DNA of 64,000 bases from positions 867,540-931,539 of the forward strand of contig CP053449.1 of assembly GCA_013285465.1 (NCBI GenBank). Direction: 5' to 3'. This DNA is from Pseudomonadota bacterium (GTDB lineage: Bacteria > Pseudomonadota > Alphaproteobacteria > Micavibrionales > CSBR16-224). The notes beneath the pieces are model-generated. The model saw only the letters and a list, made by a program, of their open reading frames with translations, had not been told where the DNA came from and searched no databases. This document shows, piece by piece, positions 27,377 to 37,265 of this stretch (the first letter of the stretch is position 1; each line of letters opens with the position of its first letter). The position numbers and the translations under genes were made by a program.

Positions 27377-28087
27377 ATGGGTGCAGGATCAAAAGCCGTT
27401 GGCTGGCTTATTTTCGGCAGTATTATCGGAACGGGGGCGTATCTCGACCTTGCCAATAATGATAACGCGCCGGAAATCGGCACGGAAAACTCCGTTCAGG
27501 AAGTCGTTGACCGCTATGAAACGCGTCTTGATGCGCTGGAAAATCTCTCCGCCGAATACCGCACGGTTTATAATGATTATCTCCAGAATATGGGCGATGT
27601 GACCAAAACAACGGCGGAATCCGATGCGCTACTGGGTAAACTGCGTATCGAAGGCGAGCGTTTTCTGAATGATGCTGTGACGGACAGGCAGCTTTCCGAG
27701 GCGGATGTCGTCTCCCTTGCCGATCAGTTCACACGTAATGTTTTGTCGGGCAAAGAGCTTGGCGATTACAATCTGCAAAATCTCGGCTATCTGGAAGAGG
27801 CCCGCGCCGATCAGGAAAAAGCCACCGGCAGCCTGCGTGCCGTTGATAATTCCACCAGCGATATGCGCGCCGATCAGGTCAATGACGGCCCGTGGATGGG
27901 AATCCTGTTGGCGCTGCTGTTCAATGAATTCCTGTTTGTGCCCGGCATGAAAACCGCTGCTAAAGTTGCGGAAAACCACAAGCGCCGCGGCCCCGCACCG
28001 AAAAATCCGAAAAACAACACCCCGTCACAAAGCGTCACCGCCCGCGCCTGGCGCAAGCTGCGCGGCAAAAAGACCTTTAATCACTGA
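27377..28087 (+). CDS. Two-anchor envelope protein, lineage-specific family member 2
   Basis: A 236-residue paralogue of the upstream protein. The N-terminal helix (about 4-23) is followed by DLANNDNAPEIGTE, a long helical and probably coiled region (35-95), DRQLSEADVVSLADQFTRNV, then VNDGPWMGILLALLFNEFLF forming the second hydrophobic segment and a basic, Pro/Asn-rich tail. Unlike member 1 it starts almost directly with the helix. The 3' end overlaps the convergent DUF2927-like gene by seven bases. Function unknown. Confidence 0.7.
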   Translation: MGAGSKAVGWLIFGSIIGTGAYLDLANNDNAPEIGTENSVQEVVDRYETRLDALENLSAEYRTVYNDYLQNMGDVTKTTAESDALLGKLRIEGERFLNDAVTDRQLSEADVVSLADQFTRNVLSGKELGDYNLQNLGYLEEARADQEKATGSLRAVDNSTSDMRADQVNDGPWMGILLALLFNEFLFVPGMKTAAKVAENHKRRGPAPKNPKNNTPSQSVTARAWRKLRGKKTFNH

Positions 28088-29319
28088 TTTGGCGGCTCTC
28101 TGACGTATTCATATTGTTCCAACAAGCTGCGGTAGCAGGCACTGTCTTTCAATGTCATCAAAACCTGATATTTATCCATACCCGGTTTGATATCGGGGCA
28201 GTAAAGGGTTGAAGTCATCAGGCGGTCATAGGGTGTGAAAGTTTTGAACAAATGCTCTTTATCCGTTAAGTGGTGCGGGAAGTTCTCTTTTAACTGCTCT
28301 GGTGTCGGAGAGACGGGAGGGATTATCATGTTCCAATCTTCACCAAGCATCCAATATGCGCCTTCTCCTTCTGCCCATCCGGTTCTGGAATGTGCTTCAT
28401 GCGCTTTGTTCCAGCGTCCCAGTAAACTGTTATTGGGATCAAACGTTCCCTTTTCACTGATCCGCTTGCGCAGCATCTGAATAAATGGTGGGGGATATTT
28501 CCTTTCATACAGCCTTTCTTCCAAGCCGTTAATGATTTCCGGCAGTCCTAAGGTGCGCAACAGGCACTCTGTCATCAATGTTTCAATCAATTCCGTACCG
28601 ACAAAGGGTGAAATGCGACATTCCGCATAACCGATACTGTTATCCGATTCAGGCAGGAAATAACCGTCAACCTGCGCTTTTGTTTTCGGCGTGAAGGGAA
28701 CCCCTGCCAGCAAATAATTTTCGTACCGGTAAGAGGGATATTCGCTGCTCACACCCGGTGTGATTCGCGCAAATTTAAAGTCATTTTCCAACTCATTATA
28801 GAGAAGTGTGCGGATTTTCAAATTAGGGTTTTCCTGTACCAGTTTGACAGGTAGCCCAGTAATTTTCTCGATATCAGGTATCAGTGATGTGATATGGGCA
28901 CTATAGTCATGCCCGAATTCTGTCCAACCGGTCAAGCCGATGCGGATTTCCTGCGTCCATTTGTTGATAGCGTTATGACGGGGTAGCCCGTCAGGGTAAG
29001 TTGCGTATTTATACCACCATTCTTGCTGATCTTTAAATCGCCATTTCTTGCTCTCTGCGCTGGTGAGTCCATCCAGTAATGCAGATGTATTATGGGCGGT
29101 ATATTCGTGTCTGCCCCATATTTCATTACTGAAGGCTGCGGCAATGAAATCCGTTCTGAACTCATCTGTCGGATATTGGAAGGTGCCGAATGCAACGGTA
29201 GAAATTGTCTTTGTCTTATTTTCAGTCTTATTCTGTGCGGTTGCGGCATTTGCACAAGGCGCGGTCATGATCGCGGCAAGAAAAAGACAACACAATGTGA
29301 AGGCGAAGGCGCGTTTCAT
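28081..29319 (-). CDS. Exported DUF2927-like protein
   Basis: A secreted protein of about 412 residues with a signal peptide (MKRAFAFTLCCLFLAAIM..., cleaved near CANA). The segment INKWTQEIRIGLTGWTEFG, then DIEKITGLPVKLV, and later GYAECRISPFVG and MTECLLRTLGLPE are reminiscent of DUF2927, an uncharacterised family whose pattern includes a Trp-rich strand and a Cys-Leu-x-x-x-Leu-Gly-Leu-Pro end. The ATG at 29319 has GAGGA seven bases upstream and is preferred over a GTG-type extension to 29343. It follows tadA with a one-base gap on the same strand. Confidence 0.6.
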   Translation of the reverse strand: MKRAFAFTLCCLFLAAIMTAPCANAATAQNKTENKTKTISTVAFGTFQYPTDEFRTDFIAAAFSNEIWGRHEYTAHNTSALLDGLTSAESKKWRFKDQQEWWYKYATYPDGLPRHNAINKWTQEIRIGLTGWTEFGHDYSAHITSLIPDIEKITGLPVKLVQENPNLKIRTLLYNELENDFKFARITPGVSSEYPSYRYENYLLAGVPFTPKTKAQVDGYFLPESDNSIGYAECRISPFVGTELIETLMTECLLRTLGLPEIINGLEERLYERKYPPPFIQMLRKRISEKGTFDPNNSLLGRWNKAHEAHSRTGWAEGEGAYWMLGEDWNMIIPPVSPTPEQLKENFPHHLTDKEHLFKTFTPYDRLMTSTLYCPDIKPGMDKYQVLMTLKDSACYRSLLEQYEYVREPPNQ

Positions 29320-29320
29320 T

Positions 29321-29785
29321 TTATTTGTCCTCACCCGTGGCATGTCTCTTTTTACTAAAGAAATCCGTCAGCAAGGCGCTGCAGGCGCTCTCGTCAATGC
29401 CGCCATAAACCTCGGGTTTATGGTGACAGGTGTCATGTTCGAAAATGCGCGGGCCGTGTTCCGTGCCGCCGCTTTTCGGGTCATAGGCACCGAAATAAAC
29501 GCGGCGCAGCCGTGCCAGCGAGATCGCCGATGCGCAAAGCGGGCAGGGCTCCAGCGTGACATATAAGTCACAATCCTCAAGATATTTCTCGCCGCGCTGT
29601 TGCCTTGCGGCTTTGATCACCAGCATTTCGGCATGGGCCAGCGGGTCGCTTTTTTCCTCAACACGGTTGCCGTCCGCCGCCAGTACCGTGCCTTCCGCAT
29701 CAACCAGAACCGCGCCAACGGGCACCTCACCGCGCGTTTCGGCGCGTTTTGCCTCATTGATGGCTTGTTGCATGAAATGTTCCAT
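29321..29785 (-). CDS. tadA: tRNA-specific adenosine deaminase
   Basis: Zinc enzyme making inosine at the wobble position of tRNA-Arg(ACG). The deaminase motifs are clear: [10 protein letters not shown] (zinc His and catalytic Glu) and [14 protein letters not shown] (two zinc Cys). At 154 residues it is full length. It is divergent from the pseudouridine synthase gene, with the short spacing often seen in alphaproteobacteria, where these two genes are neighbours. Confidence 0.94.
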   Translation of the reverse strand: MEHFMQQAINEAKRAETRGEVPVGAVLVDAEGTVLAADGNRVEEKSDPLAHAEMLVIKAARQQRGEKYLEDCDLYVTLEPCPLCASAISLARLRRVYFGAYDPKSGGTEHGPRIFEHDTCHHKPEVYGGIDESACSALLTDFFSKKRHATGEDK

Positions 29786-29848
29786 GTTGTTCCTGTTCGG
29801 GTTATGATAGATGTTACAGGGGCAGAGAACAGTTTAGGAGGCGGGGTT

Positions 29849-30589
29849 TTGTCTGAAAAGGAAAAAATTGCACGGCGGATTGCCCGTGCCGGGATCTGTT
29901 CGCGGCGTGATGCGGAAAAGCTGGTCACACAAGGCAAGGTTTTTGTGAATGACGCCCGTGTCGAAACCCCCGCTTTGCGCGTTGCGGCAACGGATAAAGT
30001 CGTCGTGAACGGCAAGGAACTGGCGGCGAAAGAGCCTGCGAAGCTTTGGCGCTATTACAAGCCCGAGGGGCTGGTGACAACAAATCGCGATGAAAAAGGG
30101 CGGCGCACGATCTTTGATACCTTCCCGGCGGAATTTCCGCGTGTGGTGACCGTCGGACGGCTTGATTTGACAACGGAAGGGCTGCTGCTGCTGACCAATG
30201 ACGGCGATCTTGCGCGCTATATGGAGCTGCCGGAGACAGGCTGGGCGCGGCGTTACCGTGTGCGCGCCTATGGTCATGTGGATGAAGAGAAATTGAAGGG
30301 CTTAAGACGCGGTCTGACGGTGGACGGCGTCACCTATAAAAGCATCAGGGCGGAACTGGAAAAGACGCAAGGCAGCAATTCCTGGCTGTCGGTGACGCTG
30401 ACGGAAGGAAAAAACCGTGAAGTGCGGAAAGTGATGGAAGCTATAGGATTGCAGGTCAACCGTTTGATTCGCGTTTCCTACGGCCCTTTCCAGCTGGGCG
30501 GGCTGGAAAAAGGCATGATCGAGGAAATCAGCAAAAAGGCGCTGAAATCGGCAATCAGTAAAGACATGGTCTTAAAACTCGGTCTGTAA
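29849..30589 (+). CDS. rluB: rRNA pseudouridine synthase (RsuA/RluB family)
   Basis: A 246-residue enzyme with an N-terminal S4 RNA-binding domain ([16 protein letters not shown]...GKVFVN) and the RsuA/RluB catalytic domain with [17 protein letters not shown] (catalytic Asp in GRLD) and [15 protein letters not shown]. The frame is open upstream into tadA on the other strand, but GGAGG stands seven bases before the TTG at 29849, and the domain starts there. Choice between RluB, RluE and RluF is by family length and is less certain than the superfamily call. Confidence 0.88.
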   Translation: MSEKEKIARRIARAGICSRRDAEKLVTQGKVFVNDARVETPALRVAATDKVVVNGKELAAKEPAKLWRYYKPEGLVTTNRDEKGRRTIFDTFPAEFPRVVTVGRLDLTTEGLLLLTNDGDLARYMELPETGWARRYRVRAYGHVDEEKLKGLRRGLTVDGVTYKSIRAELEKTQGSNSWLSVTLTEGKNREVRKVMEAIGLQVNRLIRVSYGPFQLGGLEKGMIEEISKKALKSAISKDMVLKLGL

Positions 30590-30684
30590 TCCGTAGGCGC
30601 TAAAAAAGAGTGATATTTGTCACTGAATTGTGTTATAGCTTTGAAAACATTGTTTAAGGGTGAAAAGAGAAAGTCAGGCGGCTG

Positions 30685-31863
30685 ATGAATAAATCATATC
30701 TGATTGCGTTTGCGGTACTGGTGGCGGCGATATTGTGGATGCTGCCGGCATTGACGGGAAAAAATCATAAAGAAGCGGATGAAACGACGGTTGCCGGCAA
30801 AAACGCCGCAGCGGGCACCAATGTGCAGGCCATGCGTGTTGATGTGCTGACGGTACATGCAAAAAAACTGGCGGCGCATGTCGTGGTGAACGGCCAGACA
30901 CAGGCGTCGCGTGTGGTGGATCTGCGCGCCCGTACCGATGGTAAAATCGCAAAACTGTATTTTGACCGCGGTGCGCGTGTGCAGGAGGGCGATGTCATCG
31001 CCGCCATGGAAGTCGAAGACCGTCAGGCGCTGCTGGAGCGCGCCCGCGCTTTGCTGCAACAGCGAAAGCGCGAACATGAAGTTGCCGCAGGTTTGAAAAA
31101 ACAGGGGCTGGGGTCACAGGTCACGCTGGAAACGGCGCGCGCCAATCTGGAAGTTGCGAAAGCCGATGTGAAACGTGCAGAGCTGGAACTGGCCTATATC
31201 AAAATCAAAGCGCCTTTTGACGGTGTGCTGGAAACACGCATGATCGAACAGGGGGCGTATATCCGCAAGGGCGACAGCGTCGCGAATTTTGTTGATCTTG
31301 ATCCGATCGATATCACCACCTATGTGCCGGAAGGGCATATCAGCCGTATTGCCCTTGGCGGCAAAGCCGACGTGGAACTGCCATCGGGTAAAAAAGCGGC
31401 GGGCGAGGTGTTTTTTGTCGCGTCGACTGCGAATACCGAAACGCGCACCTTCCGCGTTGATGTGCGTATTCCCAATCCCGATCACGAGATTGCGGGCGGC
31501 ATGACGGCAAAAGTCTCTTTTGTGCTGTCGGCGGAAGATGCCTTTGAACTGCCGCTCTCGGCACTGGCGCTCAATGACGGCGGTATTGTCGGTGTCAAAA
31601 CCGTCCGCACCGCCGAGAATGGCGCGCGTGCCATTGCCGCTTTTGTGCCGGTACAAATTCTGGAGGAAGGCCCGCAAAGCATCTGGGTCGATGGTTTGCA
31701 GGACGGCGACCGCGTGATCACGCTGGGGCATGAATTCGTCACGGACGGGCAGGAGGTTGTTGCCGTCATCACAGAAGCGGCCGCGCCGGAAATGCCCGCA
31801 AAGGATGTGCAGGATCACAACCCCGTAGAAGAACCCATGACGGCGGAGGATGTCCTGCAATGA
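30685..31863 (+). CDS. RND efflux periplasmic adaptor (MFP)
   Basis: A 392-residue membrane fusion protein. An N-terminal anchor (about 4-21) is followed by a beta-barrel and lipoyl half (RTDGKIAKLYFDRGARVQEGD), a coiled-coil hairpin (about 113-160), the second lipoyl half (IKIKAPFDGVLETRMIEQGAY), and the membrane-proximal domain. The distal tail is acidic. It overlaps the RND pump gene by four bases, so the two are translated together. No outer-membrane channel gene is adjacent. Confidence 0.9.
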   Translation: MNKSYLIAFAVLVAAILWMLPALTGKNHKEADETTVAGKNAAAGTNVQAMRVDVLTVHAKKLAAHVVVNGQTQASRVVDLRARTDGKIAKLYFDRGARVQEGDVIAAMEVEDRQALLERARALLQQRKREHEVAAGLKKQGLGSQVTLETARANLEVAKADVKRAELELAYIKIKAPFDGVLETRMIEQGAYIRKGDSVANFVDLDPIDITTYVPEGHISRIALGGKADVELPSGKKAAGEVFFVASTANTETRTFRVDVRIPNPDHEIAGGMTAKVSFVLSAEDAFELPLSALALNDGGIVGVKTVRTAENGARAIAAFVPVQILEEGPQSIWVDGLQDGDRVITLGHEFVTDGQEVVAVITEAAAPEMPAKDVQDHNPVEEPMTAEDVLQ

Positions 31864-34800
31864 ATGCGCTGATTGAGGCGGCTCTCGGCAGGCGCCCGAC
31901 AATTGTGCTGACATTTATTGTCCTGCTGATTGCGGGATTTTACGCCTATGTTACCATTCCTAAGGAATCCAACCCCGATATCAATATTCCCGTGATCTAT
32001 GTGTCAATGTCGCATGAGGGCATTTCCCCCGATGATGCCGAACGTTTGTTGATCCGCCCGATGGAGCAGGAGCTGACGGGAATCGAAGGCGTCAAGGAAA
32101 TGACGGCAACGGGATATGAAGGCGGCGCGAATGTGGTGCTGGAATTTAACGCCGGATTTGATTCCGACAAGGCGCTGGATGATGTGCGTCTGGCGGTGGA
32201 TAAGGCCAAGCCCGATCTGCCTGATGAAACCGAAGAACCGACGGTTAGCGAAGTCAATTTCAGCCTGTTCCCCGCACTGGTCGTGGTACTATCCGGCGAT
32301 GTGCCGGAGCGCGTTTTATTAAAGCTGGCGCAGGACTTACAGGATAAGATTGAAGCGCTGCCTCAGGTTCTGGAGGCGCGTATTGCGGGTAATCGCGAAG
32401 AAGTCATGGAAATCGTTGTTGATCCGAATGCCGTGGAAACCTACGGGCTGTCGGGGGCGGAAATCGTGTCTTTTTTCCAACGCAGCAACCGCCTTGTCGC
32501 CTCGGGCAATATGGATACGGGGGTCGGGCGTTTCTCGGTGAAAGTGCCGGGTGTCTTTGAAACCGTCGAAGATATCCGCACTATGCCGGTGAAAACATCG
32601 GAAGATTCCGTTGTGGTGGTCGATGATATTGCCGATATCCGCTTTCATTTCAAAGACCCGAACAGCTTTGCCTATCTGGACGGCCGCCGTGCTTTGGCGC
32701 TGGAGGTAGTCAAGCGTCAGGGCGAGAATATTATCGAGACGATCGAATCCGTACAGCAAACCGTGGCGGAGGAGAGCAAATACTGGCCGGAAGGCGTGAA
32801 GATTGATTTCGTACGGGATGAATCGGTCAGCATCCGCAATATGCTGGCGGATTTGCAGAATAATGTTATCAGCGCCGTCTTGCTGGTGATGGTGGTTTGT
32901 GTTGCGGCGCTGGGGCTGCGTGCGGCGACATTGGTCGGTCTGGCGATTCCGGGTGCGTTTCTCAGCGGTATCCTGTTCCTTTACGGCGGCGGTTTGACGG
33001 TCAATATCGTGGTGCTCTTTGCCCTGATCCTGTCGGTCGGGATGCTGGTGGATGGGGCGATTGTGGTGGTGGAATATGCCGACCGCAAAATGAGCGAAGG
33101 CATGCCGAAGAAACAGGCCTATGGCGAAGCCGCCAAACGTATGGCCTGGCCGATTGCCGCATCGACGGCGACAACGCTGGTGGCGTTTTTCCCGCTGCTG
33201 TTTTGGCCGGGCGTGGTCGGGGAATTTATGAAATTCATGCCGCTGACATTGATCGCGGTCTTGTCGTCTTCGCTATTGATGGCGCTGATTTTCGTGCCGG
33301 TTCTCGGCTCGCTGTTCGGCAAGGCGGGGCTGGCGGAACATCCTGAAAAAATGGAACAGCTGGCGATTGCCGAAACCGGCGATCTCGACAAAATCACAGG
33401 CATGACGCGTTATTACCTGAAAACACTGAAACTGGTGCTGCGCTTTCCCGGAATTGTGCTGTTGCTGGCGGTCGGCGTGCTGATCGGTGTGCAGTATTAC
33501 TATGCCAATCACGGCAATGGTGTAAAATTCTTCCCTGATGTCGAGCCGGATGTGGCTTTGGTGCAGGTGCGGTCACGCGGTAATTTATCGGTCTTTGAAA
33601 ATGATGCGATCATGCGCAAGGTCGAACAGGCGATCTTCGATGTGAAAGGCATTCGCAATTTCTATTCGCGTACGGGTGATGCGGGGGATGGCGGCCAGTC
33701 TTTCGGTGCGGAACGCGCCGCAGATGTCATCGGCTCCATCCAGATTGAATTTACCGATTGGCAGACGCGTCTTCCGGCGACGGAAATCATGCAGCAAATC
33801 CGCGAGAAAACCGCGGATATTCCCGGCATTATTGTCGAAACGCAGGAGGCCGAGCAAGGTCCTCCGACAGGGAAGGCATTGCAGCTGCAAATCCGCTCGC
33901 ATTATCCCGCATTGCTGTCCCCTGCCGTGGAGAAAGTTCTGCAAGGCGTGGAGGAAATCGGCGGTTTTGTCGATATCGAGGATTCCCGCCCGCTGCCCGG
34001 CATTGAATGGGAGCTGGAGGTTGACCGCGCGCAGGCCGCCAAATTCGGTCTGGATGTCTCCAGCATCGGGCAGTCGGTACGGCTTGTCACCAACGGGCTG
34101 AAAATCAGCGAATTTCGCACCCCTAGCGCGGATGACGAGATTGACGTCATTATCCGCTTCCCTGCGGATGAGCGCAGCTTAAACCAGCTCGACCGTCTGC
34201 AGATCGAAACGCCGATGGGCTCGATTCCGATTGCGAATTTCGTCAAACGCGTACCGAAACCGAAAACCGGCACGGTCAGCCGCGCCGACGGCTACCGCCA
34301 GATGACTGTCCGTGCGGATCTGCCCGAAGATATGAATACCGCCGCCAAAGTCAAAGAGGTGCAGGATTGGCTGATGGCGCAGGATTGGGACCCGCGCCTG
34401 CAATTCGTCTTCAAGGGCGAGGATGAGGAACAGAAACAGGCGCAGGAATTCCTGATGCGGGCGTTTTTTGTGGCGCTGTCGATGATGCTGATTATTCTGG
34501 TGACGCAGTTCAACAGTTTCTACAGCGCGCTGCTGATTTTGTCAGCGGTGATCATGTCCACCATCGGCGTGATGATCGGTCTGGTCGTGACGGGGCAGCC
34601 CTTCGGTATCGTGATGACGGGGATCGGCGTTATCTCGCTGGCGGGGATTATTGTCAATAATAACATCGTGTTAATCGATACTTTTGACAATCTGGTCGAA
34701 AGCGGTCGTTTCACGATCCGCGAGGCGATCCTGCGTACAGGCGCACAGCGTTTGCGCCCCGTTTTGCTGACGGCGATCACGACCGTCTTGGGTCTGCTGC

Positions 34801-35048
34801 CGATGGTCTTGCAGATGAATATCGACTTTTTCGGACGCGATATCACCATCGGCGCCCCTTCGACGCAATGGTGGGTCGATTTGGCAACGGCGATTGCGTT
34901 CGGGCTGGTCTTTTCAACGCCGCTGACCTTGCTGGTCACCCCTGCGGCGCTGATGTTCCGCGAGAAAGCATCGCATTGGCGTAAAAAAATATCGCTGGCC
35001 CCGTTGCGGCTTCGTAAAAAGTCAAAAACGCAGCACGGCGAAACATGA
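31860..35048 (+). CDS. RND efflux transporter, inner-membrane pump
   Basis: A 1062-residue AcrB/HAE1-type proton-driven exporter. Two homologous halves each have a helix near the start and a cluster of helices after a large periplasmic loop. The proton-relay region in the first helical bundle reads LSVGMLVDGAIVVVEYAD and the second GIVVNNNIVLIDTFD. DSRPLPGIEWELEVDRAQA belongs to the periplasmic porter domain. The partner adaptor precedes it. The substrate (drug, metal or lipid) is not indicated. Its last four bases overlap the tsaD start, an unusual operon partner. Confidence 0.93.
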   Translation: MNALIEAALGRRPTIVLTFIVLLIAGFYAYVTIPKESNPDINIPVIYVSMSHEGISPDDAERLLIRPMEQELTGIEGVKEMTATGYEGGANVVLEFNAGFDSDKALDDVRLAVDKAKPDLPDETEEPTVSEVNFSLFPALVVVLSGDVPERVLLKLAQDLQDKIEALPQVLEARIAGNREEVMEIVVDPNAVETYGLSGAEIVSFFQRSNRLVASGNMDTGVGRFSVKVPGVFETVEDIRTMPVKTSEDSVVVVDDIADIRFHFKDPNSFAYLDGRRALALEVVKRQGENIIETIESVQQTVAEESKYWPEGVKIDFVRDESVSIRNMLADLQNNVISAVLLVMVVCVAALGLRAATLVGLAIPGAFLSGILFLYGGGLTVNIVVLFALILSVGMLVDGAIVVVEYADRKMSEGMPKKQAYGEAAKRMAWPIAASTATTLVAFFPLLFWPGVVGEFMKFMPLTLIAVLSSSLLMALIFVPVLGSLFGKAGLAEHPEKMEQLAIAETGDLDKITGMTRYYLKTLKLVLRFPGIVLLLAVGVLIGVQYYYANHGNGVKFFPDVEPDVALVQVRSRGNLSVFENDAIMRKVEQAIFDVKGIRNFYSRTGDAGDGGQSFGAERAADVIGSIQIEFTDWQTRLPATEIMQQIREKTADIPGIIVETQEAEQGPPTGKALQLQIRSHYPALLSPAVEKVLQGVEEIGGFVDIEDSRPLPGIEWELEVDRAQAAKFGLDVSSIGQSVRLVTNGLKISEFRTPSADDEIDVIIRFPADERSLNQLDRLQIETPMGSIPIANFVKRVPKPKTGTVSRADGYRQMTVRADLPEDMNTAAKVKEVQDWLMAQDWDPRLQFVFKGEDEEQKQAQEFLMRAFFVALSMMLIILVTQFNSFYSALLILSAVIMSTIGVMIGLVVTGQPFGIVMTGIGVISLAGIIVNNNIVLIDTFDNLVESGRFTIREAILRTGAQRLRPVLLTAITTVLGLLPMVLQMNIDFFGRDITIGAPSTQWWVDLATAIAFGLVFSTPLTLLVTPAALMFREKASHWRKKISLAPLRLRKKSKTQHGET

Positions 35049-36094
35049 AAATTCTCGGTATTGAAAGCAGCTGCGATGAAACCGCTGTCGCCATTATTTC
35101 CGGTGATAAGCAGATTCTGGCCAATCTGGTTCTCAGCCAGACGGATAAACACGCCCTTTACGGCGGCGTTGTGCCGGAGGTCGCCGCCCGTGCCCATATG
35201 GAACATATCACACAGATGACGCGGCAGGCGGTCAAGGATGCCGGACTGTCAGGTTTTGAAGAACTCGATGCGGTCGCCGTCACGGCAGGGCCGGGATTGA
35301 TCGGCGGCGTGATGGTCGGGGCGATGATGGCAAAGGCCATTGCCGCCGTGCATAACCTGCCCGTTTACGGCATCAACCATCTGGAAGGCCATGCTTTGAC
35401 GCCGCGTCTGGCGGCGGAGGTGGATTTCCCTTATCTGCTGCTGCTGGCCTCTGGCGGGCACAGCCAGCTTGTCGCCGTGCGCGGTGTGGGGGATTATACC
35501 TGTCTTGGCACAACGCGTGATGATGCGCTGGGCGAAGCCTTTGATAAAACCGCGAAACTGCTGGGGCTCGGCTATCCGGGCGGACCGGAAGTCGAAAAAC
35601 GGGCGCTGTCCTGCACGGATGTGAAAAAAGCCTGTGCGGATTTCCCGCTGCCGACTCCGATGACAGGGAGGGAAGGCTGCGACTTTTCTTTCTCGGGACT
35701 AAAAACCGCCGTGCGCCGCCATGTGGAACTCAACCCCGCTCTGACGGAAGAGCAGAAGGCCGCGCTCTGCGCCTCGTTCCAGCACAGTATTGATGTCGTG
35801 ATGCGCGACCGCGTCGGCAGGGCGATGAAAAAATTCCGCAAGATGTTTCCTGAAACACGCGCACCGTTTATGGTTGCCGCAGGCGGGGTTGCCGCCAATA
35901 AAATGCTGCGGGCGGGGCTGGCGGAAATCGGCGAAAAACACGGTTTTCAATTTTCCGCGCCGCCGCTGGGATTATGCACGGATAATGCCGCCATGATCGC
36001 CTGGGCGGGGGCGGAACGCATCCATGCCGGAAAGCCCGCAGACGGGCTTGATTTCGCGGTTGTGCCGCGCTGGCCTCTGGAGAATTTGTCGTAA
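35045..36094 (+). CDS. tsaD: tRNA N6-threonylcarbamoyladenosine transferase subunit TsaD
   Basis: Catalytic subunit making t6A37 in ANN-reading tRNAs, with TsaB/TsaE/TsaC. Kae1-family motifs are visible: GIESSCDETAVAI at the start, HMEHITQM, HLEGHALTPRL (metal-binding His residues), LLLASGGHSQL and TDNAAMIAWAG near the end. Length 349 is standard. Translation overlaps the end of the RND pump gene (ATGA), so expression may be coupled to it. Confidence 0.96.
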   Translation: MKILGIESSCDETAVAIISGDKQILANLVLSQTDKHALYGGVVPEVAARAHMEHITQMTRQAVKDAGLSGFEELDAVAVTAGPGLIGGVMVGAMMAKAIAAVHNLPVYGINHLEGHALTPRLAAEVDFPYLLLLASGGHSQLVAVRGVGDYTCLGTTRDDALGEAFDKTAKLLGLGYPGGPEVEKRALSCTDVKKACADFPLPTPMTGREGCDFSFSGLKTAVRRHVELNPALTEEQKAALCASFQHSIDVVMRDRVGRAMKKFRKMFPETRAPFMVAAGGVAANKMLRAGLAEIGEKHGFQFSAPPLGLCTDNAAMIAWAGAERIHAGKPADGLDFAVVPRWPLENLS

Positions 36095-36177
36095 AAAAAG
36101 ACCACTATGGTCATGCCGTTTCCAGTATGGTAGAACGGTGGAAAGAATGAAAAAACAATAAGAATAAGAGGACATTG

Positions 36178-37170
36178 ATGCAAAAAATTGCGGTCATTTG
36201 TGCGGGTTCGTGGGGTACGGCAATCGCCCAGATTGCGGCGAATGCCGGTCGGGATGTCACCATATGGGCACGCGAATCTGCGGTGGTTGATACGATCAAC
36301 GCCGACCATGAAAATCCGGAATATCTGCCGGGCATTCCGCTCAGCCCGAAAATCCGCGCCACCGCCTCTCTGGAGGATGCTTTGAAAGGTGCCGAGGTTG
36401 TCTTCATGGTATCCCCCGCGCAGCATATGCGCAGCGTACTGGAACAAATGAAGCCCTTTATGACGGATGATGTGCCGGTGGTGCTGTGCTCCAAGGGAAT
36501 CGAAGTCGCCAGCGGCATGTTGATGTCGCAGGTGGTCAAAGAAATTTTTCCCGAAAATCCCTATCTGGTGCTGTCAGGCCCGACTTTTGCGAAAGAGGTC
36601 GCACGCGGTCTGCCCGCCGCGGCAACGCTGGCGACGCATAATAACGCCGTCGGCAAACAGGTGGCGCAAGCCATCCGCAATATCTCCTTCCGCCCCTATG
36701 TGACGAGTGATCCGCTGGGCGCGGAAATCGGCGGTGCGGTCAAAAATGTTATCGCGATTGCCTGCGGCATTGTCTATGGCCGCAAACTGGGGGAAAATGC
36801 CCGCGCGGCGATTATGACCCGCGGCATGGCCGAGATCAAACGCATGGGGATGGCGCTGGGCGCAAAGCCGGAAACTTTCCTCGGCCTCTCCGGAATGGGC
36901 GATTTAATGTTGACTTGTAACTCCCTGCAATCACGCAACTTTTCACTGGGCGTTATGTGCGGTGAGGGGCAGAGCCTGAACGAAATTCTGACCAAAAGCC
37001 GTCAGGTCATCGAAGGCGTGGCCACCGCCAATTCGGTGCTGGATTTCGCCAAAAAACATGCGGTGGATATGCCGATCTGTCAGGCGGTGAATGATACGCT
37101 GCATAACGGCGTTTCCGTCGATGACACGGTCGAGGCGCTGATGTCACGCCCGCTCACACAGGAAATTTAA
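36178..37170 (+). CDS. gpsA: Glycerol-3-phosphate dehydrogenase [NAD(P)+]
   Basis: Makes sn-glycerol-3-phosphate for phospholipid synthesis from dihydroxyacetone phosphate. The Rossmann motif CAGSWGTAIAQIAANAG, GPTFAKEVARGLP, the catalytic Lys in AVKNVIAIACGI, and FLGLSGMGDLMLTC identify the family. The start is the ATG at 36178, preceded by AGAGGA, rather than the TTG one codon earlier. Downstream lies a short hairpin-rich repeat (37181-37254). Confidence 0.95.
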   Translation: MQKIAVICAGSWGTAIAQIAANAGRDVTIWARESAVVDTINADHENPEYLPGIPLSPKIRATASLEDALKGAEVVFMVSPAQHMRSVLEQMKPFMTDDVPVVLCSKGIEVASGMLMSQVVKEIFPENPYLVLSGPTFAKEVARGLPAAATLATHNNAVGKQVAQAIRNISFRPYVTSDPLGAEIGGAVKNVIAIACGIVYGRKLGENARAAIMTRGMAEIKRMGMALGAKPETFLGLSGMGDLMLTCNSLQSRNFSLGVMCGEGQSLNEILTKSRQVIEGVATANSVLDFAKKHAVDMPICQAVNDTLHNGVSVDDTVEALMSRPLTQEI

Positions 37171-37180
37171 AAATCCGCAA

Positions 37181-37254
37181 TCGTCATTCCGGCGGCTTTG
37201 CGTTCACGCAAAGCACCAACAGCCGGAATCCATATGCGAGCCGTGAAACGGCTC
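37181..37254. repeat. Nested-hairpin intergenic element, REP-like
   Basis: ATTCCGGC (37186-37193) pairs with GCCGGAAT (37222-37229); inside it GCTTTGCG-ttca-CGCAAAGC (37195-37214) forms a second stem; a third hairpin GAGCCGT-gaa-ACGGCTC (37238-37254) follows. The CGTCATTCCGGC...GCCGGAATCCA frame resembles dispersed palindromic repeats found in many proteobacteria. It may also terminate gpsA and the convergent ankyrin gene. Only one copy is present in this window. Confidence 0.5.
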
Positions 37255-37265
37255 TCTGTTATTCT

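Noticed and set aside
29600-29848. N-terminal extension of the pseudouridine synthase
   Set aside because: It lies antisense to tadA, and a GGAGG correctly spaced from the TTG at 29849 marks the true start.
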